From assembly GCA_907164885.2 (NCBI GenBank), contig OU015496.1, positions 102,576,068 to 102,640,067 of the forward strand: 64,000 nt of DNA. Reading direction: 5' to 3'. Of the stretch, positions 11,901 to 24,303 are shown piece by piece (positions within the stretch are counted from its first letter, which is position 1; the number at the start of each line of letters is the position of its first letter). The notes under the pieces are model-generated. The model did not search any database, was not told the origin of the DNA, and saw nothing but the letters and a program-made list of their open reading frames with translations. The DNA is from Dolomedes plantarius (taxonomy: Eukaryota > Arthropoda > Arachnida > Araneae > Dolomedidae). The translations under genes were made by a program, and so were the position numbers.

Positions 11901-11999
11901 GGCTGTATTTCCGATCAATTTTCATTGATGCTATCTGTAATCTCTGGAATAAATTTGGCTTTGATATCTCTGGTGTTACATTTTGGATTGCCAGCAGTA

Positions 12000-13372
12000 T
12001 TCTACGCAATGTATTGTTTACTGGATGTTGATTCTTGGTATTAGATATTTCGACGGATAAAGAAATACGCAGTGACCTGAATGTGTCTGAGGACCAAAAT
12101 ACCTTGCCAACTTGGCGATCTCATCTTTGCAAGTTTGGTAACCAAATTTATAGAAAAGAGAGTTCAACACTTCGGGGCATCAAGAATTATATCTGAATGG
12201 TTCTTTAAGGAAATGAGTAAAAAGGCATTTGTGACGCCACTAACGAAATCTATAAATACAATTTATCATCGTCAAGATCAGGAGTTTCTTTTTGTTGCAG
12301 GCATGGACTGAATAAAAGAAAAGAACACATCTTCTTAAATCCAGAAAAAAATTTAAACTAACAAATACTTTAGAACTAAATATTTTAGGTCTAATGCAGT
12401 TCTAGAAGCAATTTATTCTTAATGGTTTATTCAAAAGCACTGGTATAAAAAACTCTTCATTATAAATATAGAAAAAATAATTTTCCAAAAGAACTTCAGA
12501 AATTTCATGTGAGTGATATTGCTGAGAATTACATTTTTCCAAGTGATTGTTTGCAACTTGTTAAGAGTCAAGACGGAAACTTATTTTTATAACCATTTTT
12601 TTAAATGATTTTTTAACCATACGGAGAATCCTTTCAAAACCGTTACCTGACATCAAGAAATTTCAGTACTTAATACATTCCGAATAAACCAGCCAAACTT
12701 CAATGAACATTCGTCAGCTGACATTTCGTTAATACTATCCATTAATCCTGCCTAATAAATGACTGTTTGCGCAGGCTTACAATAAAGTTCATTATTTCAA
12801 CACAACTATTTCATTCGGACTGAACTATTTCAAACAGCTCGAGCACATGCTCGACAAATTCAATAACTTTTCCCAGATGAATTGAATTTCCAAAATTCCA
12901 AACTGAAACAAAGTCCCGACAAAATTATCCCAAACATTTCTGCTCATTATGAGCTGTACACATGTCCACGATGCATACTTAATCATCGTGGTGTAGATAT
13001 TCTGGTTAGCTGGACATTATGTTACACCGTACTCTCGTCGTCCGCCGGTGTGTCAGAGATGACACGTATGATGACGCGCTGGGGAAATTTCGCATTGCAT
13101 GAACTTTGAATAGATATCGTTATATCCTGTGAGGGCATGTTTTAATGGGAGCTGTGTTACAGAATTGCTTTTTTCCCCCTTATACGCTTATAGCTGCATC
13201 AGATGAAGGAAAGTTTAACAGATGTGTTTGTATGTAGATATATATTGAACGCTCGTATAGAAGTTTGCAACTATTTATCCAGAGCAAATTAGAGGTAAAT
13301 GATATTATTGAAAATTTAAAAAAAAATGAAAATTTACTTCTATATAGGAATGATACTCAGAGATAAAGGCTG
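12000..13372. other. AT-rich intergenic stretch
   Basis: No gene recognised. Open frames at 12081-12311 and 12882-13109 are short, without family motifs, and are not supported as genes. Confidence 0.6.
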
Positions 13373-13783
13373 CTGTGTACTAACCCTATTGGAATCGCTC
13401 ACCTCAATGTTAAACCATGGAGAAAGTTTGTGCAAGGATTGCCGACTTGGATTGAAAGATTTTTTTTTAAATGTACTCCGTAATAAAGAAAGAAATTTTA
13501 CACCTTGGCACATTTACATTTTTTTTAAATGAAAAAAAAATATTTGGAAATATAAATAATTCGGGAATAAAATTCTTATATCGTGTGTTTTAAACGCAGG
13601 TAAATTCCTTTGGTGCTCGAAATTTATAAAATTAATCCTAAACGAAGCTGCAGAAAAGTTTTGGCTATCTGAAAATACCATTTTTTCCTTTGATTATCAG
13701 CATTTATACAGCTGTAAATAGTAGACACGTTTTCTCCATAGGTTAACGTTGAGTTGAGCGAATCCAATAGGGTTAGTACACAG
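13373..13783. mobile_element. MITE of a family with two copies here, copy 1
   Basis: Inverted repeats of about 54 bp: left arm 13373-13426 (CTGTGTACTAACCCTATTGG...) and right arm 13730-13783. The interior is about 300 bp of AT-rich DNA without coding capacity. A reverse-oriented relative lies at 27260-27632, sharing interior sequence such as TAAATGCTGATAATC. The transposon superfamily cannot be assigned. Confidence 0.7.
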
Positions 13784-13974
13784 AAACCTTAAAACAAAGA
13801 ACCAAACAAGTTAAATTATATAACAGGCTGATGAGAGAACAGGAAATCGTAAGATAACAGTATCATGTTTCATTATAACACATCTTCAGACTGCAAAATG
13901 CAATAAAAGCGCCTTTCTTGGGGCGAAGAGGGAGGAGGGGAGGGCACAAATCTGTATAAGTTTGCATTTAAAAT

Positions 13975-14476
13975 GATAATCCGAGGTTTATTAAATTTAT
14001 ATCAAGAGAAATATCATAAAAAATCCTTTAAAATGAAATCCTTTCGAATCTTTACTTTCATTTTCTGATTTATGGTGAATTTTTAAAGATTAATTTTTAG
14101 AATTTATTAAATGCTGATCACGTTTCTTTTCTCTTTGTGATACTTTAAATTAATTTTGCGTCACGTGCATAACTAAGAAATAAATTGACAAAATAATATT
14201 AAAATACGGTAAAATATAAAATTTAACCACTAGACCACTTGAGATCGAAGTTTTTTACGAATTTAATTCAAATTAGTATGTTTTATGGATATTAAACATG
14301 CAAATTTAATTGCATAGATTGACCGTTGTATTTAATTTGAATATTTCCTTCTACATTATTTTGTCTATAAAAATATCCGTTACGATTTTTTATAAATATA
14401 TTTTTTTTTACCTTAATTGCATACATTGACCGTTGTATTTAATTTTAATGTACTCCGTAGCGAAGCACTGGAGTAC
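13975..14476 (+). mobile_element. Helitron-like fragment, copy 1
   Basis: Reverse-complement match to the elements at 34887-35612 and 38300-38966, with shared blocks GACCGTTGTATTTAATTT, TTTTGTCTATAAAAATATCC and GATCACGT. Near the end it contains TACTCCGTAGCGAAGCAC, corresponding to the terminal hairpin of copy 2, but the final CTAG is missing. The block ATTGACCGTTGTATTTAATT occurs twice, at about 14317 and 14424. Confidence 0.6.
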
Positions 14477-14872
14477 AAATATATACACCCCCAGAGTACT
14501 GTACTGTATCTGTCTTATTTTCAGAAAATGAAACGAACTCAAGACGCAAGGGCTTACACAACAGGGGGACTTACGATGCCGACATAAGAAGAGGACTAAT
14601 GGCGCCAATACAAGATTGGAACTTTTTTTTGATGAGATTTGACATAAAATGAAGTATCAAATAGTTAGCCGGTATCTTTTTCAGCTGTCTATCCGAGCGA
14701 AGGATTCTCACTGAAATCTTAAACCCCTTTATTTTTGTTATGTGCCATGAATAAAAACTTATAATACTTATAAAACTAATAAAGTTTTATAATCTTGAAT
14801 TGGATGTATTCCTCATTACATCGGTACGCTACCTTTTATCTAAATTTCTTCGGTAACTTTAAGCGTCTAGAA

Positions 14873-15987
14873 CAGGGATTCCCAACGGCGTCCAGGTGGT
14901 CCCTTGGAGGTCGATGGAAGTTTAAAAAGGGTCTACAGTATTCCAGGGATCTATTGTGGGTCGATGATAACTTTTTCTGCTTTAAAATTTAATTTAAATT
15001 TTAAGGAATGTAATGTGATTTGCATAGGGCGGAGTGATCCACGCATTCTAAAATTGTTTAGTAAGATACGTACAATATACGTTATGTTAGTTATTGTGAT
15101 TATATGATAAAAATTTTCAGGACAAATTGTAAAAAAGTGTGTCAATTCATCAAGGACAACCACCACATTAATTGAAATCAAACTTTTGTGCAGATACAAG
15201 ATGTGTTTCTGAAATCTTTTTTTATATTTGTAAAATTAAAAATTAAAATAGTACAAAAATAATAAAACATAAACCTAATGATCCACTTTTTCTAATTTTT
15301 TGTTCCTATTCTTAGTCAAATTGCTATCTTTACGTATTTTATGTGCAATTATTAGTACCGGGTGGGCAAAAAGTACGCAGACACTTTAAAAATTGATAAA
15401 AACCGGAAAAATAACCAAAATAAATAGAGGTTTGGAGGTTTAGCATCGCGAGGTCACGGGATTTTTTTTTAAGACAGGAAATAAATAACTCAAAAAACAG
15501 CCGACAGGTGGCGTTGACGTACACGAGACAAAGATAAGGTACGCAAAGAACGAAAAGAATGCTTCTAAATCGTTTATTACAGCAGTAGGTGTTCCACATG
15601 ACCCCCACCACAGGGGATAAGGCATTGCAGGTTAGTCACAAATCCAGCAACGGCAGAGTGCAGCAGGTCCGGATGTATACATGACACCTCATTTGCATAT
15701 TTCCAGAGAATTCAATCGTACCAGCGCCATCTATCGGCTGTTTTTTTAGTTTTTTTCCTGTCTTAAAAAAATCCCGTGACATAGCGATGCTAACCCTGCA
15801 AACCTTTTTTTATATTGGTTATTTTTCCGGTTTTTATGAATTTTTAAAATTTCTACGGACTTTTTTGCCCACTCGGTATTATAATTATGTTTTATGCTGT
15901 ATATTAAAGAGAATAATGTGAGGGGGTCGATGAAGTAAATCATTCTTTCAAAAGGGGTCGATGTAGAAAAAAGATTGAGAATCCCTG
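14873..15987. mobile_element. Non-autonomous hAT-like element, host of a nested mariner MITE
   Basis: Ends CAGGGATTCCCAAC and its imperfect complement (...TTGAGAATCCCTG) are flanked by the 8-bp duplication GTCTAGAA (14865-14872, 15988-15995), the hAT hallmark. Sub-terminal repeats GTCGATG recur. No transposase is present. Without the nested element at 15358-15876 it is about 0.6 kb. Confidence 0.85.
15358..15876. mobile_element. Mariner-type MITE with about 125-bp inverted repeats
   Basis: Flanked by TA on both sides (15356-15357, 15877-15878). Arms begin CCGGGTGGGCAAAAAGTACG and pair over about 125 bases, to the AAGACAGG/CCTGTCTT block. The interior retains, on the minus strand near 15590-15640, VTNLQCLIPCGGGHVEHLLL, which resembles the extreme C-terminus of mariner/IS630 transposases. 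It therefore looks like an internal deletion derivative. Confidence 0.83.
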
Positions 15988-15995
15988 GTCTAGAA

Positions 15996-17110
15996 GAATA
16001 GAAATGAATGATAACTTTACTTAGAGATCAAATGGGGATTTTATTATGGAACGGTGTTTCTGTCATCTGTGATAAGGCGAGAAGTAAATGAAGACAAGTT
16101 TGTCTATCTAACGTCCAGACGCTGCAAGAAGAATATGAATAATAGCAGAATTGTTAAATATTTTAAGGATTTTTTGGTTTCTAAATTTTATAGCTTTATA
16201 TTTTGGGTGAGTATACTGACAAAAAACGTAAACAAGTCTGGTTTTCTCATATCCTAAATGAATTTAGACTAAGCAAACAAATTATATGATACCATTGCAA
16301 TTTTAAAGATATTTTTATCCGTAGAAATGCCAAAACTTTCCCCTTATCAAGGACCCTCAAGCATAACAAAGACAAATATGAACATCTCACATGCCAGTTT
16401 ACACAATGAATAGTTGTTGACTGTTTTTGAAAAGTTGAATTTTTTAGGCAGTTTTTGGTTTTAAAAATTTACATCTCTTTATGCTAGGCGAAGATCTTGC
16501 AGATGATAAAAGCTGATATGAATATCTCTTATTTTATATTATCCAGAAAAATTGAAATGAATGACGATTTTGCGGGACTGAATATTTAAGCTCATTTTAT
16601 TTAAATAATCCCCTGCCTTTTTTTCATCTTTTCGGGATAATCTTAACAGATTACTGTGTAAAGTCGAAATATCTCCAGTGTCCATCAATAAAAATACATA
16701 TACGAGTGACTAGTGGCAGATCATTAATTTTTCATTAAATTTATTTTTATGCTTGACGTAAATTCAGGTATATTAGAAAGATTAATTTTATTACCTCAAT
16801 TTCCGTTGCTGAATGAAACGATAATTGAGATAATCAATTGCAAATATTCAGTTAAATTCTAAATAAATATTTTTCCAATCTGGATTTCTTTAGAAGTTCT
16901 TCCTCTCCAAGATTTACTTCATCTTATATTCGGAGAAAGTCTTAGGAAATGAAAAATATTATTCGGAATACTAACCAGCAAGTCTCCGAGTATAGGAGTG
17001 AATACTAGAATAGTTCATTAAGTACTTTTCATTTAAAGAAATACTGGTTTTTAACGCTGTGCAAGGATGTGAGCCGTTAACAAATATTGAAGTAGCTCAA
17101 CAATTTAATC
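15996..17110. other. AT-rich intergenic stretch
   Basis: No gene, RNA or repeat recognised. Confidence 0.5.
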
Positions 17111-17333
17111 TAGAAAAATATAAAAAATAGTGTTGGATCACTGAATGTTTTGTAAGGATTTTGGGCTTCAAAAATTATGCATTATATAATATATATTAAT
17201 ATATAATATTTATTATATAATTGTGTATTATATATAATTGTATAATATCTCAACTGTGTAATCTAGAAAAATTAAAGAAAATAGTGTTGGATCATTGAAT
17301 GTTTGTTATAGATTTTTGGCTTCAAAAATTTGT
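17111..17333 (+). repeat. Two-copy direct repeat, about 153-bp period
   Basis: Segments 17111-17178 and 17264-17333 share CTAGAAAAA, TAGTGTTGGATCA, TGAATGTTT and GGCTTCAAAAATT. They are separated by a TATAATATA-rich linker. Confidence 0.7.
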
Positions 17334-17339
17334 CTTTAA

Positions 17340-20300
17340 CGAAAATGATAGATAGCTATTAAGTAAAGTACCACTTCAGTTTCGAAATATTTTTTACTAA
17401 AGAATCAAAAATGCAATTTATGGCTTTCAAGGTATTTTATTGTACATTAAATGATTATATATATTCTGTGGAAGTAGGAATAGAAAATAAGATTATTAAT
17501 GACTTATACTATGAATAAAAATTCAGAATTTTTGTATTCTATCGGTCAAAATAAAATAAAACTTTTATGTTTTCAATAATTTGATTTAACTTTTTAATGG
17601 TGATGTATAAAGAATGTATATCAAAATGATAGAAAATATAAGTCCCTAACATTTCAGGCTTATTTCAGGCTTATTTCAGGCCTTCTCAAACAATACTGAA
17701 ACAAAAAAAATATAGCATTTGTTTTCACGAAAACCATAGTACGTACAGAAAACTAAACTTAAAATAATTAAAATGGTTTAAAGGGTTTAGTTTTAGATAT
17801 ATGAAAACTAAAACTAAACTACTTATCATTCATTCTTTACTTTACTTAAGTACGGATATTTACATTTTGTTCACCATTTCCATCTGTTGTATAAAAGTTT
17901 TTATATTAAAATTGCCATTTTGGATTAACCATTGCCATTTTAAGATTGCCATTTTAAGATTTACATTTTGGCAGGCCATCTGTGCTGTGTAGGTATTTAC
18001 CCAGAGCCATACTGCCAGCCTTGTTTGCTGAGAGAAGTAATGGACAGCAACCACCTGCAGAAATGCCCTGCACTCACCTGCTCCACTATCCGTGCTAAAT
18101 ATTGGGTGGGGTGGGGTGGGGGTGGGGGCAGAAGTCGAATGGGCCGAGAACCTACTCCATGTTATATTCAATTCTTTGTATGTATTTTTGTATTTTTGCC
18201 TGCCATTGGAAATTTTAAAAAAAGCATTGAAATGACCTATCAGACATTTGGAAACTTTACAAAATATTTATGTTCCTCACCATTCTGTTAAACATTTAAG
18301 TAGTGAATTAATTCTTAGGGACTCTGGAATTAACCGTTTTGGGTGATTATACATTCAATTATTTAAAACGCTAAAAATTTAAATATTTTCTAGGTGATAA
18401 TTGCAGGATATGTTTGTTATGTGTCGCAGGAAGCTAGCTATCTTGTATGTTAAATTATCAAATTAGTCGTGATTTAATGATTAATAATCTAATTAGTTGT
18501 GATTTAATACATGAAGATTCTTGAATTAACCATTTTGAATTATTATGAATTTATTTACTTTGTTCAAAACATACATGACATAAACATACTTGAGTCGATA
18601 ATTCCAGGAACAGGATTACTTTGATATGTGTCGCAGGAGAATTGCTCTTATGTGTCTCGCAGGAGGATTGCTTTCATGTGTACCAAATTACGATACTTTG
18701 GGTCCTTTATTATACTTACAAACCTTTTATTACTTAATGCTATCATTTTCTTACATATTTTGCAGCCAAATTTAACATTGATTTTCACTTAAATATTTTA
18801 TACCGTGAATGATTAGATAATTTTAACCTATAAATTTCCATGTAGTTTACAATGCATAAACAGCACAGATTATTATAATTTCCTTTTTTGTAGAAGGCAT
18901 TAGGTAAGAGTAATTAAGGCCAACAAGTGTCAGGTATCCCAGATTAGTTAAACACACGTGTTTTAGCTCAATTAGGTTTCAGAATATTAATGGCAATTTT
19001 CCGTTATATATCTGTTATATTCTTCGTCTTTCAAAGCGATTTTGTTCATTTTATGATTATTTAAGTTTTTCCTCCCAATTTATTTGTGTTTCGATTAATA
19101 AAAAATAATTACTAAGCCCAATTTTCAAAAATTTATTTGTATATTTAAGCCCTCCATATAATTTATATAATTATAAATATATATGATTATAAAATTATCA
19201 AAAAGTTAAAAAGAAAGTTTAAAGCTTCATAGACTTGGGAAACAATTAAAGTAATTTCATTCATAACTTTCAGTTTTATTTTATTTTAAATATAATTAAA
19301 TAAAGTTATAATACTTATAATTAAGTATAATACTTAAAAGTTATAACAATGAGCAAACACGGCCTTGCATTTAGAACTATGTAGTCCAAATTAAATAAAT
19401 GTTAATGTTTTAATTCAACTTGAAGTTTGAAAATGTATAGAAATGTTCCACAATACATTTCCTATATATCTCGTTTTTCAAGATGATTTTGTTTACTTTC
19501 TGGAGATTTTTCTTGGCAATTTATTTGTCTTTCAGTTTAAAGGGTCCAAAACTGAATCAACTGAGGCTAATTTCCAAAATCTGATTTCTCTAAATTTATT
19601 TTATCCTTAAAATTTCTGCAATTGTAAATATATATCTTCATAAAAATTTGTTTTATTTTAAACAGGAAAAAAAAATGATAGGTATCATAGACATAGCATG
19701 TAAAATAATTTTATAAAAACCGTAATTAAACCGACGTCTCCAGACATCGATGATGGTAATCCATCCCACGATGTGGCTCTAAGTTGTTATCAGTGATATT
19801 CCTCACATATTCTCTCTTACCCATTCTTTAAAGGTGAAAAATATCGGATGGAACAGCTTCCCCAACTGATTTACAAATTTTTTTCTCCTTGAACATTTTG
19901 TAACATTGTTATACTCTAACAGTAAGACATTTATTAGAGTTATAATTATTTAATATTTTCGTAACATTTAAAAAGATTGTTATTATTATTTTTTTTATTT
20001 TAAATGATTATGTCTTACTTGGATTCCAATATGCTTCCGTTTTAAAACATATTCCCATTTTTTTTTTATAAATCTTGTAATATCTCGGTATTACAAAAAA
20101 ATATTGTCATAACGCTGACATATGTCACACAACGGGAATGTCAGATAGGAACCTCTGTCAGATTCTGTCAAGATGTGCCTATGACATTCAAGACTATCTA
20201 GTTTAATCAGAGGAGCATTTTACAATCATCGAAAAAAATTCAAAGGAATGTTTGCTTTAAAATGCATTTGTAATTTAATGCTGTTCAATTAAAGAAACCG

Positions 20301-21670
20301 GAAATGTGATTTATTACGCAGAGGGTTCATTTAGTATTATTTATAGACTTGTAGGAGAAAAGCAAGTTTAGATTCAGTTTTCTTTAGAATTACCAAACCA
20401 TTTTCCTTTCAGCAAATTAATAAAACTATTTATCATCTTATTCAGATAAAAGACCGATGGGAAAAAAAGATGATTTAAAAAAATTGTGTGCGTCACCGAA
20501 AAAAGAAAGATTCTGGAGAACGATCAATAAAATCAATTACTTTTTTTCCTTTAAAACTGGTCTTTGTTATCGAGTAATATTCTGCATTTTTTTTACTTTT
20601 TCCGTAATCTATTTCAAGAAACTATAATGAGAATGCTATATTTTCGATAAAAAAGTGTAATGTTAGATTATTTTGTATTCTATGGACACAGCTCTTTTGT
20701 CACAGTATATTTGCTTTTGTTTCATAGATTTCCATTTATTTAATCTTTAAACAATGTTTTTCGCTTTAGTCTTTTGTACTGGTGATAAAAATATCATACT
20801 AATTTTTTTTTAATAGTGACAAAAACTAAATATGTAATTTTGAAATATTTAAAATAACACCATCTTAAGTAAAACGTGTCCTTTTAATTATACGCTGATA
20901 TAATGCATTACTGTCAGACATTGTATATTGTATCATTATAAGGTATGAATTAGTGTAATAAGCCTCCTAAATTTCGCGAAAAAAAATAAAAACGATATAT
21001 TTGGATTTAGCGTAATAATTTCTGCAATTTTTTTTAAAAGTATTTTTTTGTGAAAAGTATTCGATAATAAAAAACTATTTGCAATTTCATAGAGATATTA
21101 TTTTTTTTTCTTTCTACACTGTTCAAATTCCTGCTGTCCAAAAGATAAAAGCTAGATTTAAAAAAATAAAAAAACAATGAATTCAGTTCCAGAATATGGT
21201 ATATAACAAGTCCTTGTGAAGTCAGCTGCTAGCAAATGAAGTAAGAATTGTGGATATCTTATGCACTACTGTTCAAATAAATAAAAATTTTCTCAACTAT
21301 ATTTTGCTGGCGTATTTAACTAAAGCAGTAGCTGTTTAGTGACACTAGGAAAAAGGCATATTTAAAACATATGCTGATAATTAACCGTACGTGTTGTACA
21401 GCCTAAATCTGCTGTAGTTAGACGGATTTCTGTTACAGAAACCAACAGCTCCAAGGGTATGTTACTCAGTGGCGTGTCTTTTTTGTCATGTCTGCTTCGG
21501 AGAGCGTCATCACAGGGCGATTGTTTTGGGGGCATCACGTGCTCTGTCATTCGCCCTCTCTTGCAGATTCTTAAGGTTTGACCATATTGCTTCCGTAGTG
21601 GAGCGTCAGTGTTAAGAATCTTAACAAATCACAGAGCTATACTCAATGACCACGTGGTGTATAATATCAG
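17340..21670. other. Long AT-rich intergenic stretch
   Basis: No gene supported. A more GC-rich patch at 17960-18160 includes a (GGGGT)n-like run at 18104-18132. Three copies of ATTGCCATTTT lie at 17918-17960. TGTGTCGCAGGA-type words recur at 18420-18670. The patch 21400-21620 has higher GC and an inverted pair (AGATTCTTAA near 21565, TTAAGAATCTT near 21612) but no recognised content. Confidence 0.5.
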
Positions 21671-21674
21671 TCAT

Positions 21675-21714
21675 AGGTCGTGTAACCAAAAACGTTACAC
21701 AATGCTCCGGAAGC
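21675..21714 (+). repeat. About 40-bp sequence repeated at 24268-24303
   Basis: GGTCGTGTAACC and AACGTTACACAATGCTCCGGAAGCA here recur around the hAT MITE at 23588-23598 and 24268-24303. The second copy was split by the MITE. Nature unknown. Confidence 0.7.
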
Positions 21715-21822
21715 AGTGTGATCAAGGTCTTATAGTGCGATTCGTTCTCTGGAAGACTTTTTTGGTTAATCGGTATTCTGGTGATCGAGCATTGCTCCTA
21801 AAAACAATGAGTGGGAACATAG

Positions 21823-23248
21823 TTCATAGAAACTGTAAGCGTAAGCTTAGCGTCGTCCCACCTTGAAGGCATCCAACTCAGAGTTTATGAAGACTGGCCG
21901 CCGCGAGGGAGCACATCCCAAGCTCCGACACTCAGCACATATGCAACTTTACCGAGTCGCTCCAACTGGCCAACCGCCTGCAGAACGACTTTTTCGCTAC
22001 TTCACATCACAACACAGACTTTATTAAAAAATACATACAGCAAACATAAACATACATCGAAAATAGTTTCTATGGCAATTGGACGTGTTCGTCCATAAGC
22101 CTTTTAACGATTTTGTTTACTACTTTGCCAAAGTAGTAATCGTTATATAGTTTGTACTTAGTCCATTGACTTGCATTCCCTGGCAGGTCGGCACGCAAGT
22201 CAGCAAAGTTTCTGCAATCGAATAGACAGTGCTCGACTGTCTGGATCTCGCCACAACTGCAGCTGTCCGACTTCCCGAAGAATTTGGCCTGATACTGGCC
22301 AAAGCTGCCGTGCCCAGTGATCGCCTGGTTCCTCAGGAAGTCACATTGGACTCTATCCAAACTGACTTTTTGGAATATCTCCTGCGTCCGCCTGCCTTTG
22401 GTGGACTCATTCCACCTTTCTTGCCATGATTTTAAGGCATCTTTCATAAGAATGCCTTTAAGCTGGTTCTTAGTCAGCTTATAGTCGTTATTGATGGTGG
22501 GAAGCTGAGTCGCACTTTTGGCGATCTCATCCACCTCTTCGTTGTTACTGTTACCGGCATGGGCTTTCACCCAGTGCCAGGTAATATATAAGCCGTTTAT
22601 AGTGATACTCCTTTTTAGGTTTTCCACCAGCCGACATTTAAAGCTCTTTGCTCTGAGCGCCTGTAGTGCGCTCATGGAATCCGTGAAGACGTCGAACTCA
22701 TCGGTTCGCGACCTTATTGCATCCTCAATCACCATCTCTATCGCTCTTAACTCAGCCTGATAAGAGGAGCTGTGATCTGAGTTCCTCTCCTTTAGATCAT
22801 AGAGCCTTACATTGTTGTCATACTTGACAACTCCTGATCCGACTCTGCCTTCCATCTTAGAGCCGTCTGTGTAGTACTGCGTACTACACCCTGGCTCCAG
22901 ATTGGTCGACCAGTCAATGCTGCTGATATCCTTGATGGAATGGATATCGAAGTTTCTCACTTCGCAGCTTTCCCCATCGAGCTTAAGACCGTTAAGGTCG
23001 TACGCTCCATTCTCATTATGGATCAGGTGAATTGTCCTCTCCATTTTGGCTCTGATGTCCAGAGGCAAACACCCCGCCAGGACGGCGAGTGTGTCCGTAG
23101 CTACTGTTTTGTAGCACTTTGTCAAGAGCAGCAGAAACGGTCTTTGGATCTGCAAAAGCTTGTCATTGAGTCTCCTTGTGGTGTTGTACCACGACGGCAC
23201 TCCGTAAAGCAAGATCTTTTCAACGACTAGACTTCATAGAAACTGTAA
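21823..23248 (-). mobile_element. 5'-truncated non-LTR retrotransposon (RNase H-bearing) with a 16-bp target duplication
   Basis: TTCATAGAAACTGTAA occurs at 21823-21838 and 23233-23248. Between them lies, on the minus strand, the C-terminal half of a LINE polyprotein followed by about 230 bases of 3' untranslated sequence ending near 21839. There is no poly(A) tail, as in some R1/I-related elements. Truncation at the 5' end with a duplication of 10-20 bp is the usual outcome of target-primed reverse transcription. Confidence 0.78.
22070..23212 (-). pseudogene. LINE polyprotein C-terminal part: end of reverse transcriptase, RNase H, zinc motif
   Basis: An uninterrupted 380-codon frame whose real start is missing; an in-frame TGA lies just upstream, and it opens at a TTG. 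Residues 1-60 (LYGVPSWYN, ILTKCYKTV-like, CLPLDIRAK) match the end of the RT thumb region of R1/I/Jockey-type elements. An RNase H domain covers about residues 110-235, with catalytic Asp116 in YYTDGS, Glu154 in SSYQAELRAIE, Asp178 in DVFTDSMSALQAL, and H218 in WVKAHAG with D228. A Cys-His motif CSCGEIQTVEHCLFDC lies at 318-333. RNase H removes the RNA strand during element replication. The frame is well preserved, so the insertion is not very old. Clade assignment (R1/I group) is by family resemblance. Confidence 0.85.
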
Positions 23249-23598
23249 AGCGTGATTCTCCAAACTGTATTTCCTTTTCAGTTTTTCCCTTCTGTTTGGT
23301 TTATTTTAAAACAAGAAATTTAAATGAAACGTCGCAGTTTCTGTCATTCATCTCTTTTCCCACTGCATTATTTTTTTGGCATAAAACATGAGTTTACGGG
23401 CCTAAAATTCGAGCCATATTAAAAATCTCACATGTCAGACTTGTATGACAGAAATTATTGGCTTGCCTAAGGTTATGGACCAAGCTCCCGATTATATATC
23501 TGACTCCTAGTAACCACCAGAAAATCGACAATAAATATCTCCAGCAATAGTAAACATGCCCACGACTCGTATTACCGCAAGTACAAGGTCGTGTAAAC

Positions 23599-24267
23599 CA
23601 AGGGTGTCCAATCTTTTAGCTTCTTTGGGCTACATTGAAAGAAAACAAATTGTTTTGGGCCGCACAAATATATACCTAACATTAAAAATAGTTGATGAAT
23701 AAGAAAAGTATAATATATAGTTATCACATTTATTTCATTATAAATTTTATTAAATATATCTATAGGAGTCATAAAATTAATTGTGATATTTGGCATTGAA
23801 TTTGAGAAACTAATGCATCGATACCTCGGTCGATTGATGCAGTCTCAATTCTCAGGGAGTTCTAAAGATGTTCATTCGATATTTTGGTTCTAATTTGACT
23901 CTTAGTGTGCTTCACTCTTGTGCACACTAATTTTAATATCATTAGAAATATGAAGTACTAAATCTGTAAAAACTTCACATTTCATTTTTGTAATGAAATT
24001 AATATACAGAAATTACATACGGAATTTTGTATAGAATTAAAGATATTTCAAATGATGTATTGTCGATTTGTTGCCTGAACAAAGCGGGATCTGTAATGAC
24101 TACCTGCCATCATCGCCTAGGTGGGCTATTGATATTTTTTTTCGCTTTGAGCTCTCTTTCTGGCCCGCAATAATACTTGCTTACATACGACCACAGACAG
24201 CGGGTTCACATACGACCACATACGACCCGCCACATACGTCCCGCAGACCGCGGGTTCGACACCCCTG
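23599..24267. mobile_element. Non-autonomous hAT-like element (MITE)
   Basis: Ends CAAGGGTGTCCAATC and, complemented, CAGGGGTGTCGAACC are flanked by the 8-bp duplication GTGTAAAC (23591-23598, 24268-24275). The interior is AT-rich with tandem CATACGACC words near the right end (24180-24245). No transposase. Confidence 0.88.
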
Positions 24268-24303
24268 GTGTAAACAAAACGTTACACAATGCTCCGGAAG
24301 CAT

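Larger units (their letters stand above)
10116..11999 (+). mobile_element. Tc1-like DNA transposon, copy 4, carrying an insertion
   Basis: Left terminal repeat CACTGCTGTCCATCCAAAAT begins after a TA at 10114-10115; the right one (complement TACTGCTGGCAATCCAAAAT) ends at about 11999. Removing the insertion at 11051-11536 gives roughly 1.4 kb. Confidence 0.87.

Noticed and set aside
21478..21500. CAGTGGCGTGTC resembling the end of the 4.1-kb element
   Set aside because: No complementary end or duplication was found nearby, and the match is short.
22229..23230. Plus-strand frames opposite the LINE RNase H
   Set aside because: Antisense shadows of a well-supported minus-strand domain.
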